A DNA stretch of 64,000 nt from Caballeronia humi (GTDB lineage Bacteria; Pseudomonadota; Gammaproteobacteria; Burkholderiales; Burkholderiaceae), in assembly GCF_001544475.1 (NCBI RefSeq), contig NZ_FCNW02000022.1, forward strand, positions 1 to 64,000, read 5' to 3'. Shown here piece by piece: positions 15,772 through 25,906 of the stretch. The notes beneath the pieces were generated by a model, which had not been told where the DNA came from, did no database searches, and worked only from the letters and a program-made list of their open reading frames with translations. Numbering within the stretch: the first letter of the stretch is position 1; every line of letters begins with the position of its first letter. The translations under genes and the position numbers were made by a program.

Positions 15772-16485
15772 ATGATCCAGATCCTCGCCGAATACTGGCG
15801 CCCGTTTCTCTACTCCGACGGCATGCGCGCGTCGGGCCTCGTCATCACGCTGTGGCTGCTGGTGGCATCGATCGCAATCGGGTTCGCCGCCGCCGTGCCG
15901 CTCGCATGCGCGCGGGTGTCGAAAAACCGCTGGCTCTCGACGCCGGTGCGCCTCTATACGTATGTATTTCGCGGCACGCCGCTCTACGTGCAACTGCTGC
16001 TGCTCTACACCGGCATGTACAGCCTCGAATTCGTGCGCACGCATTCGCTGCTGGAAGCGTTTTTCCGCAGCGGCATGAACTGCGCGGTCCTCGCGTTCGC
16101 GCTCAATACCTGCGCCTACACGACCGAGATCTTCGCCGGCGCGATCCGGGCGATCCCGCACGGCGAAGTGGAAGCGGCCCGCGCCTACGGCATGGGCACC
16201 TTCACGATGTACCGCCGCGTGATCCTGCCGTCCGCGCTGCGTCGCGCCTTGCCTCTCTACAGCAACGAGGTCATCCTGATGCTGCACGCGACGACCGTCG
16301 CGTTCACGGCGACCGTGCCCGACATCCTGAAAGTCGCGCGCGACGCGAATTCGGCGACGTATCAATCGTTCGAATCGTTCGGGATCGCCGCGCTGATGTA
16401 TCTCGCGATATCGTTCGCGCTGGTCGCCGCGTTCAGGCGCGCCGAGAAGCGCTGGCTCGGCTATCTGGGCGCCGGCCGCCGCTGA
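15772..16485 (+). CDS. Arginine/histidine ABC transporter permease, HisM type
   Basis: The second permease of the heterodimer has 237 residues, five hydrophobic segments and the EAA loop EVEAARAYGMGTFTMYRRVILP. It opens MIQILAEYWRPFLYSDGMRASG, characteristic of HisM/ArtM relatives, and includes YVFRGTPLYVQLLLLYTG. AGGAG lies 10 bases before the ATG. It is the middle gene of the permease-permease-ATPase-regulator operon that feeds arginine to the AST pathway encoded downstream. Confidence 0.92.
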   Translation: MIQILAEYWRPFLYSDGMRASGLVITLWLLVASIAIGFAAAVPLACARVSKNRWLSTPVRLYTYVFRGTPLYVQLLLLYTGMYSLEFVRTHSLLEAFFRSGMNCAVLAFALNTCAYTTEIFAGAIRAIPHGEVEAARAYGMGTFTMYRRVILPSALRRALPLYSNEVILMLHATTVAFTATVPDILKVARDANSATYQSFESFGIAALMYLAISFALVAAFRRAEKRWLGYLGAGRR

Positions 16486-16536
16486 TCTGCGGCTAGAATC
16501 ACATTGCTTTCACCAGTCATCACCCGGGAGAACGAG

Positions 16537-17328
16537 TTGGAGCCAACCGCCAAAGACGCCGCGACGAAACTCGTGGCAGCAGACATCCACAAGCGCTACG
16601 GCGACAACGAAGTGCTCAAGGGCGTTTCGCTTGCCGCCAAAGCGGGCGACGTGATCAGCATCATCGGCGCGAGCGGATCGGGCAAGAGCACGTTCCTGCG
16701 CTGCATCAATTTTCTGGAGCGGCCGAACGCGGGGCAGATCATCGTCGACGGCGAACCCGTGCGCACGAAGGCCGACCGCGCGGGCAACCTCGACGTCGCG
16801 GATCACAAGCAGTTGCAGCGCGTGCGCACCAAGCTCGCGATGGTGTTCCAGCATTTCAACTTGTGGTCGCACATGACGGCCATCGAGAACGTGATGGAAG
16901 CGCCGATGCACGTGCTCGGTCTCTCGAAGAAGGAAGCCGAGGACCGCGCGCGCACCTATCTGGAGAAAGTCGGTCTCGCGCCGCGGATGGAGAAGCAGTA
17001 CCCGTCGCACCTATCGGGCGGACAGCAGCAGCGCGTCGCGATCGCCCGCGCGCTCGCGATGCATCCCGACGTCATGCTCTTCGACGAACCCACGTCCGCG
17101 CTCGATCCGGAACTCGTCGGCGAAGTGCTGAAGGTGATGCAGAAGCTCGCGGAAGAAGGGCGCACGATGATCGTCGTGACGCACGAAATGGGCTTCGCGC
17201 GCAATGTGTCGAATCACGTGATGTTCCTGCATCAGGGGCGCACCGAGGAAGAAGGCGCCCCTGCCGAGGTTCTCACTTCGCCGAAAAGCGAACGGCTCAA
17301 GCAGTTCCTCTCCGGCAGCCTGAAATAA
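16537..17328 (+). CDS. Arginine/histidine ABC transporter ATPase, HisP type
   Basis: This 263-residue ATPase powers the importer. Motifs are Walker [10 protein letters not shown], the Q-loop [10 protein letters not shown], signature LSGGQQQR, Walker [15 protein letters not shown] and the H-loop VTHEM. The HisP-specific insertion around the [11 protein letters not shown] stretch is present. GGGAG sits six bases before a TTG at 16537, which gives the N-terminus [22 protein letters not shown]; the TTG at 16504 has no ribosome site. The regulator gene begins 4 bases after the stop. Confidence 0.93.
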   Translation: MEPTAKDAATKLVAADIHKRYGDNEVLKGVSLAAKAGDVISIIGASGSGKSTFLRCINFLERPNAGQIIVDGEPVRTKADRAGNLDVADHKQLQRVRTKLAMVFQHFNLWSHMTAIENVMEAPMHVLGLSKKEAEDRARTYLEKVGLAPRMEKQYPSHLSGGQQQRVAIARALAMHPDVMLFDEPTSALDPELVGEVLKVMQKLAEEGRTMIVVTHEMGFARNVSNHVMFLHQGRTEEEGAPAEVLTSPKSERLKQFLSGSLK

Positions 17329-17332
17329 GCCG

Positions 17333-18364
17333 GTGAGCGTCAATCCGGGCGCCTCGTCGAAGCCAATCACGGTTGCGATCGTCGCGTTGCCGCCGTGTTC
17401 GATGAGCGGCATCGGTCCGATCGTCGACAGCCTGCATCTCGCGAACGAAATCGACGGCCATTTGCTCTACGACTGGACCATCTGTTCCTGGGACGGCCGT
17501 CCCGTGCCGCTCGCGGGCGGCGCGCAGCTTCCCGCCGACGCCGCGTTCGGCGACGCCATCCAGTGCGACTGGCTGATCGTCGTCTCGGAGCGCTACCAGC
17601 AATTCGCCGACTACCGGCTCTTTCTCGCGAGCCTCGCGCGCGTCGCGACGCGCACGCCGCTCGTCACGGGCATTCACCACGGCGTGTGGTGGCTCGCGAT
17701 GGCGGGGCAACTGAGCGCGTATCGCGTCGCGGTGAATTGGGAGACGTTCCAGCAATTCGCCGAGCAGTTCGAGCGGTCCATCGTCACGCAGCAGATCTTC
17801 GAGATCGATCGCGACCGCGCGACCTGCGCGGGCGGGCAGGCCACCGTCGATTTCATGCTCGCGATGATCGCGCGCGATCACGGGCGCGACCTGTCGGAGC
17901 GGATCGCGGATTCGCTTGGGATCGGCGTGTTGCGCGCGGGCGAGGAGCGTCAGCGCATTCCGTTCGTGACGGCGCCGGGTGAGCGGCATCCGCGTCTCAA
18001 CGACGCGTTGCAGTTGATGGAAGCGAATATCGAAGACCCGCTCGCGACCGATGAAATCGCGGGCCTAGTCGGAATTTCGCGGCGGCAACTGGAGCGCCTG
18101 TTCCGCCAGTATCTCGGCGCGATGCCGTCGAAGTATTACCTCAACTTGCGCTTGACCAAGGCGCGCACTCAATTGCAGCGCACGAGCAAATCGGTCGTGC
18201 AGATCAGCCTCGCGTGCGGGTTTTCATCGGCGGCGCATTTTTCGAACGCTTATCGCGACCGGTTCGGCGTCACGCCGCGCGAGGAACGCCGGAACTGGAT
18301 CGAGAAACATCGCGGTCAGGGAAGTGACGAGCCGCGCGGCGGGGCGTTGCTGGAGTCTCGCTGA
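17333..18364 (+). CDS. ArgR-type AraC/GlxA family regulator
   Basis: The 343-residue product has an N-terminal DJ-1/PfpI-like (class I glutamine amidotransferase fold) sensor domain, about residues 10-190, and a C-terminal pair of helix-turn-helix motifs of the AraC type (EIAGLVGISRRQLERLFRQYL, then VVQISLACGFSSAAHFSNAYRDRFGVTP). This is the architecture of Pseudomonas ArgR, which activates arginine transport and succinyltransferase genes. Its position between the transporter and astC supports that role. It starts with GTG four bases after the ATPase stop, so it is the last gene of the transporter operon. Confidence 0.88.
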   Translation: MSVNPGASSKPITVAIVALPPCSMSGIGPIVDSLHLANEIDGHLLYDWTICSWDGRPVPLAGGAQLPADAAFGDAIQCDWLIVVSERYQQFADYRLFLASLARVATRTPLVTGIHHGVWWLAMAGQLSAYRVAVNWETFQQFAEQFERSIVTQQIFEIDRDRATCAGGQATVDFMLAMIARDHGRDLSERIADSLGIGVLRAGEERQRIPFVTAPGERHPRLNDALQLMEANIEDPLATDEIAGLVGISRRQLERLFRQYLGAMPSKYYLNLRLTKARTQLQRTSKSVVQISLACGFSSAAHFSNAYRDRFGVTPREERRNWIEKHRGQGSDEPRGGALLESR

Positions 18365-18385
18365 CGCTGGTAACTCCACAAACCA

Positions 18386-18417
18386 TGTCGCGAACGCGCA
18401 AGACGAAACCCGCGACA
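18386..18417 (+). promoter_or_regulatory. Candidate ArgR site upstream of astC
   Basis: TGTCGC-GAACGCGC-AA (18386-18401) matches the Pseudomonas ArgR half-site TGTCGC-N8-AA at every fixed base. A facing CGCGACA (18411-18417) makes an inverted repeat with TGTCGCG, spaced by 18 bp. It lies about 57-88 bases before astC. Confidence 0.5.
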
Positions 18418-18473
18418 TTACCTAATATCGACAGTAACGCAGCAGCAGCACGAACCAGACAAAGGAGTAGCTC

Positions 18474-19703
18474 ATGACCGATATCAACGTAACGCGCGGC
18501 ACTTTTGACGAAGTGATGGTCCCCGTCTTCGCTCCGGCGAATTTCGTGCCCGATCGCGGCCTCGGCTCGCGTGTCTGGGACACCGATGGCCGTGACTATG
18601 TCGACTTCGCCGGCGGCATCGCCGTCACCGCGCTCGGCCACGCGCATCCCGAACTGCTGAAAGTGCTGCACGAGCAGGGCGAAAAGCTCTGGCATATCGG
18701 CAATGGCTACACGAACGCGCCGGTGTTGCGTCTCGCGAAACGCCTGACCGACCTGACCTTCGCCGATCGCGCCTTTTTCGCGAACTCCGGCGCCGAAGCG
18801 AACGAAGCCGCGCTGAAACTCGCGCGCCGTTACGCGATCGAGAAGTTCGGTCCGGACAAGATCGAGATCATCTCGTTCACGCAGTCGTTCCACGGGCGCA
18901 CGTTCTTTACCGTGAGCGTCGGCGGCCAGCCGAAGTATGCGGAAGGCTTCGGCCCGCAGCCGCAAGGCATCCGCCACTTGCTGTACAACGATCTCGCGCA
19001 GGCGCGTGAAGCGATCGGCGAGAAGACGTGCGCGGTGATCGTCGAGCCGATCCAGGGCGAAGGTGGCGTGCTGCCCGCCGATCCCGCGTTTCTTCAAGGC
19101 TTGCGCGAAGCGTGCGACCAGCACGGCGCGCTGCTGATTTTCGATGAAGTGCAGACGGGCGTCGGCCGCACCGGTTCGCTCTACGCGTACATGCAGTACG
19201 GCGTCACGCCCGACATCCTCACCACCGCGAAGGCGCTCGGCAACGGCTTTCCGATCGGCGCGATGCTGACGACGAACGACATCGCCGCGCACTTCAAGGT
19301 CGGCGTACACGGCACGACTTACGGCGGCAATCCGCTGGGCGCATCGATCGCGGAGAAGGTGGTCGAGCTGATCAGCGACCCGAAGCTGCTCGCGGGCGTA
19401 GCAGAGCGCAGTGAGGCGATCAAGGCGCATCTCGCGCGCATCAACGAGCGTTTCTCGATTTTCAAGGAAATCCGCGGCAAGGGCCTCTTGATCGGCGCCG
19501 AACTGACCGATGCCTTCAAGGATCGCGCGAAGGACGTGCTGAACGCGGCGGCCGCGAACGGCGTGATCATGCTGATCGCGGGACCGAACGTGCTGCGCTT
19601 CGCGCCGTCGCTCGTCATGCCGATGGCCGATCTCGACGAAGGTTTCACGCGTATCGAGAAGGCGATCGGCGAAGTGGTCGGCGTCGCTGAAACGGCGCGC
19701 TGA
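18474..19703 (+). CDS. astC: Succinylornithine/acetylornithine transaminase
   Basis: AstC transfers the amino group of N2-succinylornithine to 2-oxoglutarate, the third step of the arginine succinyltransferase (AST) pathway. The 409-residue product is a class III PLP aminotransferase with [47 protein letters not shown] and the Schiff-base Lys253 ([14 protein letters not shown]). Its sequence alone is close to ArgD, which catalyses the related biosynthetic step. The placement at the head of astCA1A2DBE assigns it to degradation. AAAGGAG precedes the ATG. Confidence 0.92.
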   Translation: MTDINVTRGTFDEVMVPVFAPANFVPDRGLGSRVWDTDGRDYVDFAGGIAVTALGHAHPELLKVLHEQGEKLWHIGNGYTNAPVLRLAKRLTDLTFADRAFFANSGAEANEAALKLARRYAIEKFGPDKIEIISFTQSFHGRTFFTVSVGGQPKYAEGFGPQPQGIRHLLYNDLAQAREAIGEKTCAVIVEPIQGEGGVLPADPAFLQGLREACDQHGALLIFDEVQTGVGRTGSLYAYMQYGVTPDILTTAKALGNGFPIGAMLTTNDIAAHFKVGVHGTTYGGNPLGASIAEKVVELISDPKLLAGVAERSEAIKAHLARINERFSIFKEIRGKGLLIGAELTDAFKDRAKDVLNAAAANGVIMLIAGPNVLRFAPSLVMPMADLDEGFTRIEKAIGEVVGVAETAR

Positions 19704-19736
19704 TTCAAGTAGAGCAACCTCAAGACACTGGAACCG

Positions 19737-20789
19737 ATGATGCTATTCGTCCGACCGGCAAGACTCTCCGATCTCGACGCGCTCGAACGGATGGCACGCG
19801 CGGCGCACCCCGTGCTGCACTCGCTGCCGCGCGACCGCCGCGCGCTCGAAACGCGCGTCGCGCTCTCCGAGGATTCGTTTCGCGCGGAAGTCGATTTTCC
19901 GGGCGAGGAGTTCTATCTCTTCGTGCTTGAAGATTCGGAGACGGGCACGCTGCATGGCACGTCGAGCATCGTGGCATCGGCGGGGTATTCGGAGCCGTTC
20001 TACGCGTTTCGTAACGACGCGCTGATTCACGCCTCACGCGAACTCAAGGTGAACCGCAAGATCCACGCGCTCACGATGTCGCATGAACTGACGGGCAAGA
20101 GCCGTCTGACGGGCTTCTACATCGATCCCGCCCTGCGCGACGAAGCCAGCCAGGACGCGGCGGCGCATCTGCTCTCGCGCGCGCGCATGCTGTACATCGC
20201 GGCGAACCGCAAGCGCTTCTCGAACGAAGTGTTCTCGCTGATGCTCGGCGTCACCGACGACGCGGGCGTCTCGCCGTTCTGGGAAGCGGTCGGGCGCAAG
20301 TTCTTCGGGCGCGACTTCGAGCAGGTCGAACTGGAGTCGGGCGGACGCAGCCGCACGTTCATCGCGGAAGTGATGCCGAGCTATCCGCTCTACGTGCCGC
20401 TTCTGCCCGCCGAAGCGCAGCGCGTGCTGGGCGAACCGGCCGAAGGCGCGCTGCTCGCCTATGACATCCATCTGGAGGAAGGCTTCGAGCCGGATCGTTT
20501 CGTCGATATCTTCGATGCCGGCCCGGTACTGACCATCGCGGTGGAGCGCAGCGCGTCGGTCACGACCAACGAGATGCGCACGGTATACGAAGGCGCGGCG
20601 CCGTCGGGCATGCAGTATCTGGTGGCGGCGGGCGGCGCGCATTCGTTTCGCTGCGCGCTCGCGACCCTGCCGCCCACGCGTGCCGATGGCGCGACGCTCA
20701 CCGCGCCGATGCGCGAGGCGCTCGGCGTCAACGAAAAGGATACGGTGCGCTGCGTGCCGTTGCATCTGGCCTCGGGAGAATTGCAATGA
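19737..20789 (+). CDS. aruF: Arginine/ornithine succinyltransferase subunit alpha
   Basis: This is one subunit of arginine N-succinyltransferase, which adds succinyl from succinyl-CoA to the alpha-amino group of arginine (step one of AST). The 350-residue product shows the AstA fold with VRPARLSDLDALERMA, MSHELTGKSRLTGFYIDP and FDAGPVL, features shared with the beta subunit next door. Paired alpha/beta genes (AruF/AruG) are the Pseudomonas/Burkholderia version of the single AstA of E. coli. The gene overlaps aruG by 4 bp (ATGA), which fits translational coupling. Confidence 0.92.
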   Translation: MMLFVRPARLSDLDALERMARAAHPVLHSLPRDRRALETRVALSEDSFRAEVDFPGEEFYLFVLEDSETGTLHGTSSIVASAGYSEPFYAFRNDALIHASRELKVNRKIHALTMSHELTGKSRLTGFYIDPALRDEASQDAAAHLLSRARMLYIAANRKRFSNEVFSLMLGVTDDAGVSPFWEAVGRKFFGRDFEQVELESGGRSRTFIAEVMPSYPLYVPLLPAEAQRVLGEPAEGALLAYDIHLEEGFEPDRFVDIFDAGPVLTIAVERSASVTTNEMRTVYEGAAPSGMQYLVAAGGAHSFRCALATLPPTRADGATLTAPMREALGVNEKDTVRCVPLHLASGELQ

Positions 20790-21814
20790 TCGTCGTGCGC
20801 TGCGTGCAGCCCGGGGACGTCGATGCGCTTGTCGCGCTCGCCCACGAGACCGGCCCCGGACTCACCACCTTCAAGCCCGACCGCGATGCGCTGACCGCTC
20901 GCGTCGAACGCGCGCGCCGCACGCTGGCGGGCACCGCCGAGCCGTACGAAGCAGGCTACTTCTTCGTGATGGAAGACACGGCGACGGGCGATGTCGCGGG
21001 CGTCTGCGGCATCGAAACAGAAGTCGGGCTCGAACAGCCGTTCTACAACTATCGCGTATCGACGGTCGTGCATGCGAGCAAGGATTTGGGCGTGTGGACG
21101 AAGATGTCGCTGCTCAACATCTCGCACGACCTGACGGGTTACGCCGAAGTGTGTTCGCTCTTCCTCAGCCCGCGTTATCGCACGGCGGGAGTGGGCGGCT
21201 TGCTGTCGCGCTCGCGCTTCATGTTCATCGCGCAGTTTCGCGAGCGCTTTCCGCAGCGGCTGTGCGCGGAATTGCGCGGCCATTTCGACGAGCGCATCGA
21301 ATCGCCGTTCTGGAACGCGGTCGGCTCGCACTTTTACCAGATCGGTTTCAACGAAGCCGACTATCTCAGCTCGCACGGCAAGAAGTCGTTCCTCGCCGAG
21401 TTGATGCCGCGCTATCCGGTGTATCTCGACCTGTTGCCTGAAGAGGCGCAGAAGGCGGTCGGCGTGACGCACAAGGACACGGCGCCCGCGCGCAAGATGC
21501 TCGAAGCCGAGGGGCTGCGCTACGAGAACCACGTCGATATCTTCGATGCGGGTCCCGTGCTCGAATGCCAGGTCGCCGACTTGCGCACGGTGCGCGAAAG
21601 CGTGCTGGTTACGGTGCGGCTCGGCGAACGGACGCCGGAAACGGAGGCGCGCAGCCTCGTATCTAACACATCGCTCGACGATTTTCGCGTCGGTGCGACG
21701 ATGGGTGTGCCGGAGGACGGTACGTTCCTGCTCACCGCCGACGAAGCCGCCGCGCTGCGTGTGAAAGAAGGCGACATGGTGCGCGTGCTCGCGTCGCAAC
21801 CGCGCGTGAAGTAA
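20786..21814 (+). CDS. aruG: Arginine N-succinyltransferase subunit beta
   Basis: The second succinyltransferase subunit has 342 residues and is a diverged copy of the alpha subunit: MIVVRCVQPGDVDALVALAHETGPGLTT, then MSLLNISHDLTGYAEVCSLFLSP and the shared FDAGPVLECQV. The repeated architecture points to an old tandem duplication. It begins inside the alpha gene stop (ATGA overlap) and is followed by astD after 15 bp. The product works in the cytoplasm as an alpha/beta complex. Confidence 0.93.
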   Translation: MIVVRCVQPGDVDALVALAHETGPGLTTFKPDRDALTARVERARRTLAGTAEPYEAGYFFVMEDTATGDVAGVCGIETEVGLEQPFYNYRVSTVVHASKDLGVWTKMSLLNISHDLTGYAEVCSLFLSPRYRTAGVGGLLSRSRFMFIAQFRERFPQRLCAELRGHFDERIESPFWNAVGSHFYQIGFNEADYLSSHGKKSFLAELMPRYPVYLDLLPEEAQKAVGVTHKDTAPARKMLEAEGLRYENHVDIFDAGPVLECQVADLRTVRESVLVTVRLGERTPETEARSLVSNTSLDDFRVGATMGVPEDGTFLLTADEAAALRVKEGDMVRVLASQPRVK

Positions 21815-21829
21815 CCTGGACCCAAGCAT

Positions 21830-23302
21830 ATGAAACTCTCGAATCAGCTGTATATCGATGGCGCGTGGATCGAAGGCCGTGGCGCGCCGTTCGCCTCGCA
21901 CAATCCCGCGACCGATGAACGCGTGTGGGAAGGCAAGAGCGCCGATGCATCCGACGTCGACCGCGCTGTGTCCGCCGCGCGCCGCGCGTTTGTCGCGTGG
22001 TCGGCACTGCCGTTCGACGAACGCGTCGGCATCGCGCGGAAGTTCGCCACGCTGCTCAACGACAACAAGGAAGCGCTGGCCAGCACGATCGGCCGCGAGA
22101 CCGGCAAGCCGCTGTGGGAAGCGCGCACCGAAGTGGCGACGATGGCCGCGAAGGTCGAGATATCCGTGCAGTCGTACAACGAACGCACCGGCGAAAAGCG
22201 CGCGCCGATGGCCGATGGCGTCGCGGTGCTGAGGCATCGTCCGCATGGTGTCGTGGCCGTGTTCGGGCCGTACAATTTTCCCGGTCACTTGCCGAACGGC
22301 CACATCGTGCCCGCGCTGATCGCGGGCAACGCGGTCGTGTTCAAGCCGTCGGAACTGGCGCCGGGCGTGGCCGCCGCGACGGTCGACCTGTGGATGCAGG
22401 CCGGACTGCCCGCCGGCGTGCTGAACCTCGTGCAGGGGGAGAAGGACACGGGCGTCGCGCTCGCGAATCACCGGCAGATCGACGGTCTCTTCTTCACCGG
22501 CAGCTCGGACACCGGCACGCTGCTGCACAAGCAATTCGGCGGACGCCCGGAGATCGTGCTCGCGCTGGAGATGGGCGGCAACAATCCGCTCGTCGTCGCG
22601 CAGGTCGAGGACATCGATGCGGCCGTGCATCACACGATCCAGTCGGCGTATCTGTCGGCGGGGCAGCGCTGCACGTGCGCACGACGCCTCTTCGTTCCAG
22701 ACGATGCGTTCGGCGAGCGCTTCATGGCACGCTTCACGGAAGTGACGTCGAACATCCAGTATGGCGCATTCGATGCCGATCCGCAGCCGTTCATGGGCGC
22801 GGTGGTTTCGGCGCGTGCGGCGGCGAAGCTCGTCGCGGCGCAGGCGCAACTGATCGAGCAAGGCGCGGTGGCCGTGCTTGAGATGAAACAGCGCGACGCG
22901 CGTCTCGGCCTCGTCTCGCCCGCGATCCTCGACGTGACGAACGCACGCGACGTCCCCGACGAGGAGCACTTCGGCCCGATGGTGCAGGTCACGCGCTACA
23001 AGTCGTTCGACGAAGCCATCGAGCGCGCGAACGATACCGCTTACGGCCTCTCCGCCGGTCTCCTCGCCGACGACGAAGCCGCCTGGCTGCACTTCCAGCG
23101 CACGATCCGCGCGGGCATCGTCAACTGGAACCGGCCGACCAATGGCGCGTCGTCGGCGGCGCCGTTCGGTGGCATCGGACGCTCGGGGAATCAGCGGCCG
23201 AGCGCATACTACGCAGCCGACTACTGCTCGTATCCGATGGCTTCCGTCGAAAGCGCGCAATTGCAGATGCCCGCGAGCGTCTCGCCCGGCCTCACATTCT
23301 GA
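21830..23302 (+). CDS. astD: N-succinylglutamate 5-semialdehyde dehydrogenase
   Basis: AstD oxidises succinylglutamate semialdehyde to succinylglutamate with NAD+ (fourth AST step). The 490-residue aldehyde dehydrogenase has [18 protein letters not shown], the NAD loop FTGSSDTG, the general-base motif [11 protein letters not shown] and the nucleophile Cys281 in [11 protein letters not shown]. The last part ([17 protein letters not shown]) is characteristic of AstD. It lies 15 bp after aruG and 26 bp before astB, so it belongs to the same operon. Confidence 0.95.
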   Translation: MKLSNQLYIDGAWIEGRGAPFASHNPATDERVWEGKSADASDVDRAVSAARRAFVAWSALPFDERVGIARKFATLLNDNKEALASTIGRETGKPLWEARTEVATMAAKVEISVQSYNERTGEKRAPMADGVAVLRHRPHGVVAVFGPYNFPGHLPNGHIVPALIAGNAVVFKPSELAPGVAAATVDLWMQAGLPAGVLNLVQGEKDTGVALANHRQIDGLFFTGSSDTGTLLHKQFGGRPEIVLALEMGGNNPLVVAQVEDIDAAVHHTIQSAYLSAGQRCTCARRLFVPDDAFGERFMARFTEVTSNIQYGAFDADPQPFMGAVVSARAAAKLVAAQAQLIEQGAVAVLEMKQRDARLGLVSPAILDVTNARDVPDEEHFGPMVQVTRYKSFDEAIERANDTAYGLSAGLLADDEAAWLHFQRTIRAGIVNWNRPTNGASSAAPFGGIGRSGNQRPSAYYAADYCSYPMASVESAQLQMPASVSPGLTF

Positions 23303-23328
23303 AGACCACGGACTGGCAAGGATTCACG

Positions 23329-24669
23329 ATGCAAGCATTCGAAGCGAACTTCGACGGGCTCGTCGGCCCGACGCACAACTACGCGGGGCTGTCGTTCGGC
23401 AATGTCGCGTCGCGCAACAACGAGAAGTCGGTGGCGAATCCGAAGGCCGCGGCGAAGCAGGGCTTGCGCAAGATGAAGCAGCTCGCGGATCTCGGTTTTC
23501 ATCAGGGCGTGCTGCCGCCGCTGGAACGGCCATCGCTGAAGTTGCTGCGAGAACTGGGTTTCACCGGCAGCGACACGAGCGTGATCGAACGCGCCGCGCG
23601 CGAGGCGCCCGAACTGCTCGCGGCGGCGAGTTCGGCATCCGCGATGTGGACCGCCAACGCGGCGACCGTGAGCCCTTCGGCGGATACGTCGGACGAGCGC
23701 GTGCACTTCACGCCGGCCAATCTCGCGAGCAAGCTGCATCGCGCGATCGAGCACGGCGAGACGCGCCGCTCGCTCTGCGCTATCTTCGCTGACGAAGCGC
23801 GCTTTCGCATTCATCATGCGTTGCCGGGCACGCCGGCGCTCGGTGACGAAGGCGCCGCGAACCACACGCGTTTCTGCAGCGAGTACGGGGCGCGGGGCGT
23901 CGAATTTTTTGTGTATGGCCGTAGCGAATATGGTCAGGGTCCGCAGCCGCAGCGCTATCCGGCAAGACAGACGCTCGAAGCGAGCCGCGCAGTGGCGCGC
24001 CTGCACGGACTGGGCGAACGCTCGACCGTCTTCGCGCAGCAACTTCCCGACGTGATCGATGCCGGCGTCTTTCACAACGACGTGATCGCGGTCGGCAATC
24101 GTGAGACGCTGTTCTGCCATCAGCGCGCGTTCCTCGACCAGCCGAAGGTCTACGATGAACTGCGCTCGAAGCTCGACGCGCAGGGCGCGAAGTTCACCGC
24201 GATCGAAGTGCCGGAAGACGAAGTGAGCGTCGCGGATGCGGTCTCGTCGTATTTGTTCAACAGCCAGTTGCTGACTGGCGCCGATGGCCGCCAGGTGCTC
24301 GTCGTGCCGCAGGAATGCCGCGAGAATGCGCGCGTCGCGAAGTATCTCGATTCGCTTGCCACGCGCTCGACGCCGATCGACGAAGTGCTCGTCTTCGATT
24401 TGCGCGAGAGCATGAAGAACGGCGGCGGCCCGGCGTGTTTGCGTTTGCGCGTCGTGCTGAACGACGCCGAACGCGCGGCCGTCAACGCGGGCGTGTGGAT
24501 GAACGACACGCTCTTTGCGCGCCTCGACGCGTGGATCGATACGCACTATCGCGACCAGCTCGCGCCCGCCGATCTCGCGGACCCGCAACTGCTCGACCAG
24601 TCGCGCACGGCGCTCGACGAGTTGACGACGATCCTCCGCCTCGGTTCGATCTATGATTTCCAGCGCTGA
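23329..24669 (+). CDS. astB: N-succinylarginine dihydrolase
   Basis: AstB hydrolyses N2-succinylarginine to succinylornithine, ammonia and CO2 (second AST step). The 446-residue product opens with [21 protein letters not shown], the family hallmark, and retains HNDVIAVGN and the catalytic [11 protein letters not shown] near the C-terminus. The fold is the beta-alpha propeller of amidinotransferases, with the catalytic cysteine in that last motif. It is followed by astE after seven bases. Confidence 0.95.
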   Translation: MQAFEANFDGLVGPTHNYAGLSFGNVASRNNEKSVANPKAAAKQGLRKMKQLADLGFHQGVLPPLERPSLKLLRELGFTGSDTSVIERAAREAPELLAAASSASAMWTANAATVSPSADTSDERVHFTPANLASKLHRAIEHGETRRSLCAIFADEARFRIHHALPGTPALGDEGAANHTRFCSEYGARGVEFFVYGRSEYGQGPQPQRYPARQTLEASRAVARLHGLGERSTVFAQQLPDVIDAGVFHNDVIAVGNRETLFCHQRAFLDQPKVYDELRSKLDAQGAKFTAIEVPEDEVSVADAVSSYLFNSQLLTGADGRQVLVVPQECRENARVAKYLDSLATRSTPIDEVLVFDLRESMKNGGGPACLRLRVVLNDAERAAVNAGVWMNDTLFARLDAWIDTHYRDQLAPADLADPQLLDQSRTALDELTTILRLGSIYDFQR

Positions 24670-24676
24670 GGGCGCC

Positions 24677-25672
24677 ATGCTCGCCGATTTCCTCACGTTC
24701 GTGCTCGACGGAAGGCGTCCCGCGTTGAGCGAAGGTGTCGCGCCTTCGGGCGTGCGCTGGACGTGGCTCGGAGAGGGCATCCTCTGCCTGGAACCGCAAC
24801 ACGACGCGACGCACAGCGTGATCGCCTCCGCAGGCGTGCACGGCGACGAAACCGCCCCGATCGAAATCCTCTCGACGCTCGTCGCGGACATCGCGAGCGG
24901 CGCGGCGAAGCTCACCGCGCGCGTGCTCGTGATTCTCGGCAATATCGCGGCGATGCGGATCGCCGATCGCTATCTTGACGACGACCTCAACCGCCTCTTC
25001 AACGGCCGTCACCTGGCGCTGCCGTCGAGCCGCGAAGCGCCGCGCGCCGCCGAACTCGAAGCGGCGTCGCTCGCGTTCTTCACTGATGTCACGCATCCGA
25101 AATGGCACATCGACATGCACACGGCGATTCGCGCATCGGTGTTCGAGCAGTTCGCACTCTTGCCGCACACGGGCGCGCCGCTCGCCCGCGCGATGTTCGA
25201 CTGGCTGCGCGACGCGCATCTCGAAGCCGTACTGCTGCATCGCGAGAAATCGAACACATTCACGCATTTCACCGCCGAGCGCGCGGGCGCGTTGTCGTGC
25301 ACGCTGGAGCTCGGCAAGGTGCGGCCGTTCGGACAGAACGATCTCGCGCGCTTTGCCGCATCGGATCGGGCGTTGCGCCGGTTGATCGCGGGGGAGGGCA
25401 CAGCCGATGCGGAGCGGCCGATCCGCGTGTTTACGGTCGTCGGCCAGATCGACAAGCAGAGCGACCAGTTCGTCCTGGACGTCGCGAGCGATGTGCCGAA
25501 TTTCACGCCCTTCGCACGCGGCACCGAACTCGCGCGCGACGGCGATTATCGCTATCGCGTGACGCACGACGAGGAGCGCATCGTGTTCCCGAATCCGAAG
25601 GTGAAGCCGGGTTTGCGCGCGGGTTTGCTCGTCGTCGATACGACCGCGGATACGCTGGCCTCCCTCGCTTGA
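24677..25672 (+). CDS. astE: Succinylglutamate desuccinylase
   Basis: AstE releases glutamate and succinate from succinylglutamate, the last AST step. The 331-residue zinc carboxypeptidase-like product has the metal ligands His55 and Glu58 in [13 protein letters not shown], a second His in HIDMHTAIR, and the catalytic Glu in CTLELGKV. I prefer ATG 24677, preceded by GAGGG. An in-frame ATG at 24653 would overlap astB by 17 bp and lacks a ribosome site. This closes the astC-aruFG-astDBE operon. Confidence 0.93.
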   Translation: MLADFLTFVLDGRRPALSEGVAPSGVRWTWLGEGILCLEPQHDATHSVIASAGVHGDETAPIEILSTLVADIASGAAKLTARVLVILGNIAAMRIADRYLDDDLNRLFNGRHLALPSSREAPRAAELEAASLAFFTDVTHPKWHIDMHTAIRASVFEQFALLPHTGAPLARAMFDWLRDAHLEAVLLHREKSNTFTHFTAERAGALSCTLELGKVRPFGQNDLARFAASDRALRRLIAGEGTADAERPIRVFTVVGQIDKQSDQFVLDVASDVPNFTPFARGTELARDGDYRYRVTHDEERIVFPNPKVKPGLRAGLLVVDTTADTLASLA

Positions 25673-25685
25673 GCCACGCTTTCAC

Positions 25686-25701
25686 TTGCGCGTGAGCGAC
25701 A
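25686..25701 (-). promoter_or_regulatory. Candidate ArgR half-site before the binding-protein gene
   Basis: On the minus strand TGTCGC-TCACGCGC-AA matches TGTCGC-N8-AA at all fixed bases. It also shares the inner ACGCGC with the astC site, 14 of 16 positions in all. It starts 14 bases after the astE stop and 205 bases before the binding-protein start. Confidence 0.45.
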
Positions 25702-25906
25702 CGCGCTTGCCAGTTTTTGCCGCCTGATCCCCAACGTTGCGCAGCTGCATGCCTGCAGCCACGCGCTACAATCGCCGCCCCCTCGTCTGTTGCGATGCAC
25801 CATCGCGGCGCGGCGCATTTGAGCCGCGATTTTTGCGCTGTGATGCTCCGTGCACGGTCGCAAGAAGACCGCGGACGAGACGCAATAATCACTGGAGGAA
25901 ACCGAG

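Noticed and set aside
20459-23260. 933-codon open frame on the minus strand across the succinyltransferase and astD genes
   Set aside because: It is antisense to well-conserved AST enzymes, rich in Arg/His/Ala, and shows no domain. High-GC codon bias leaves such frames open.
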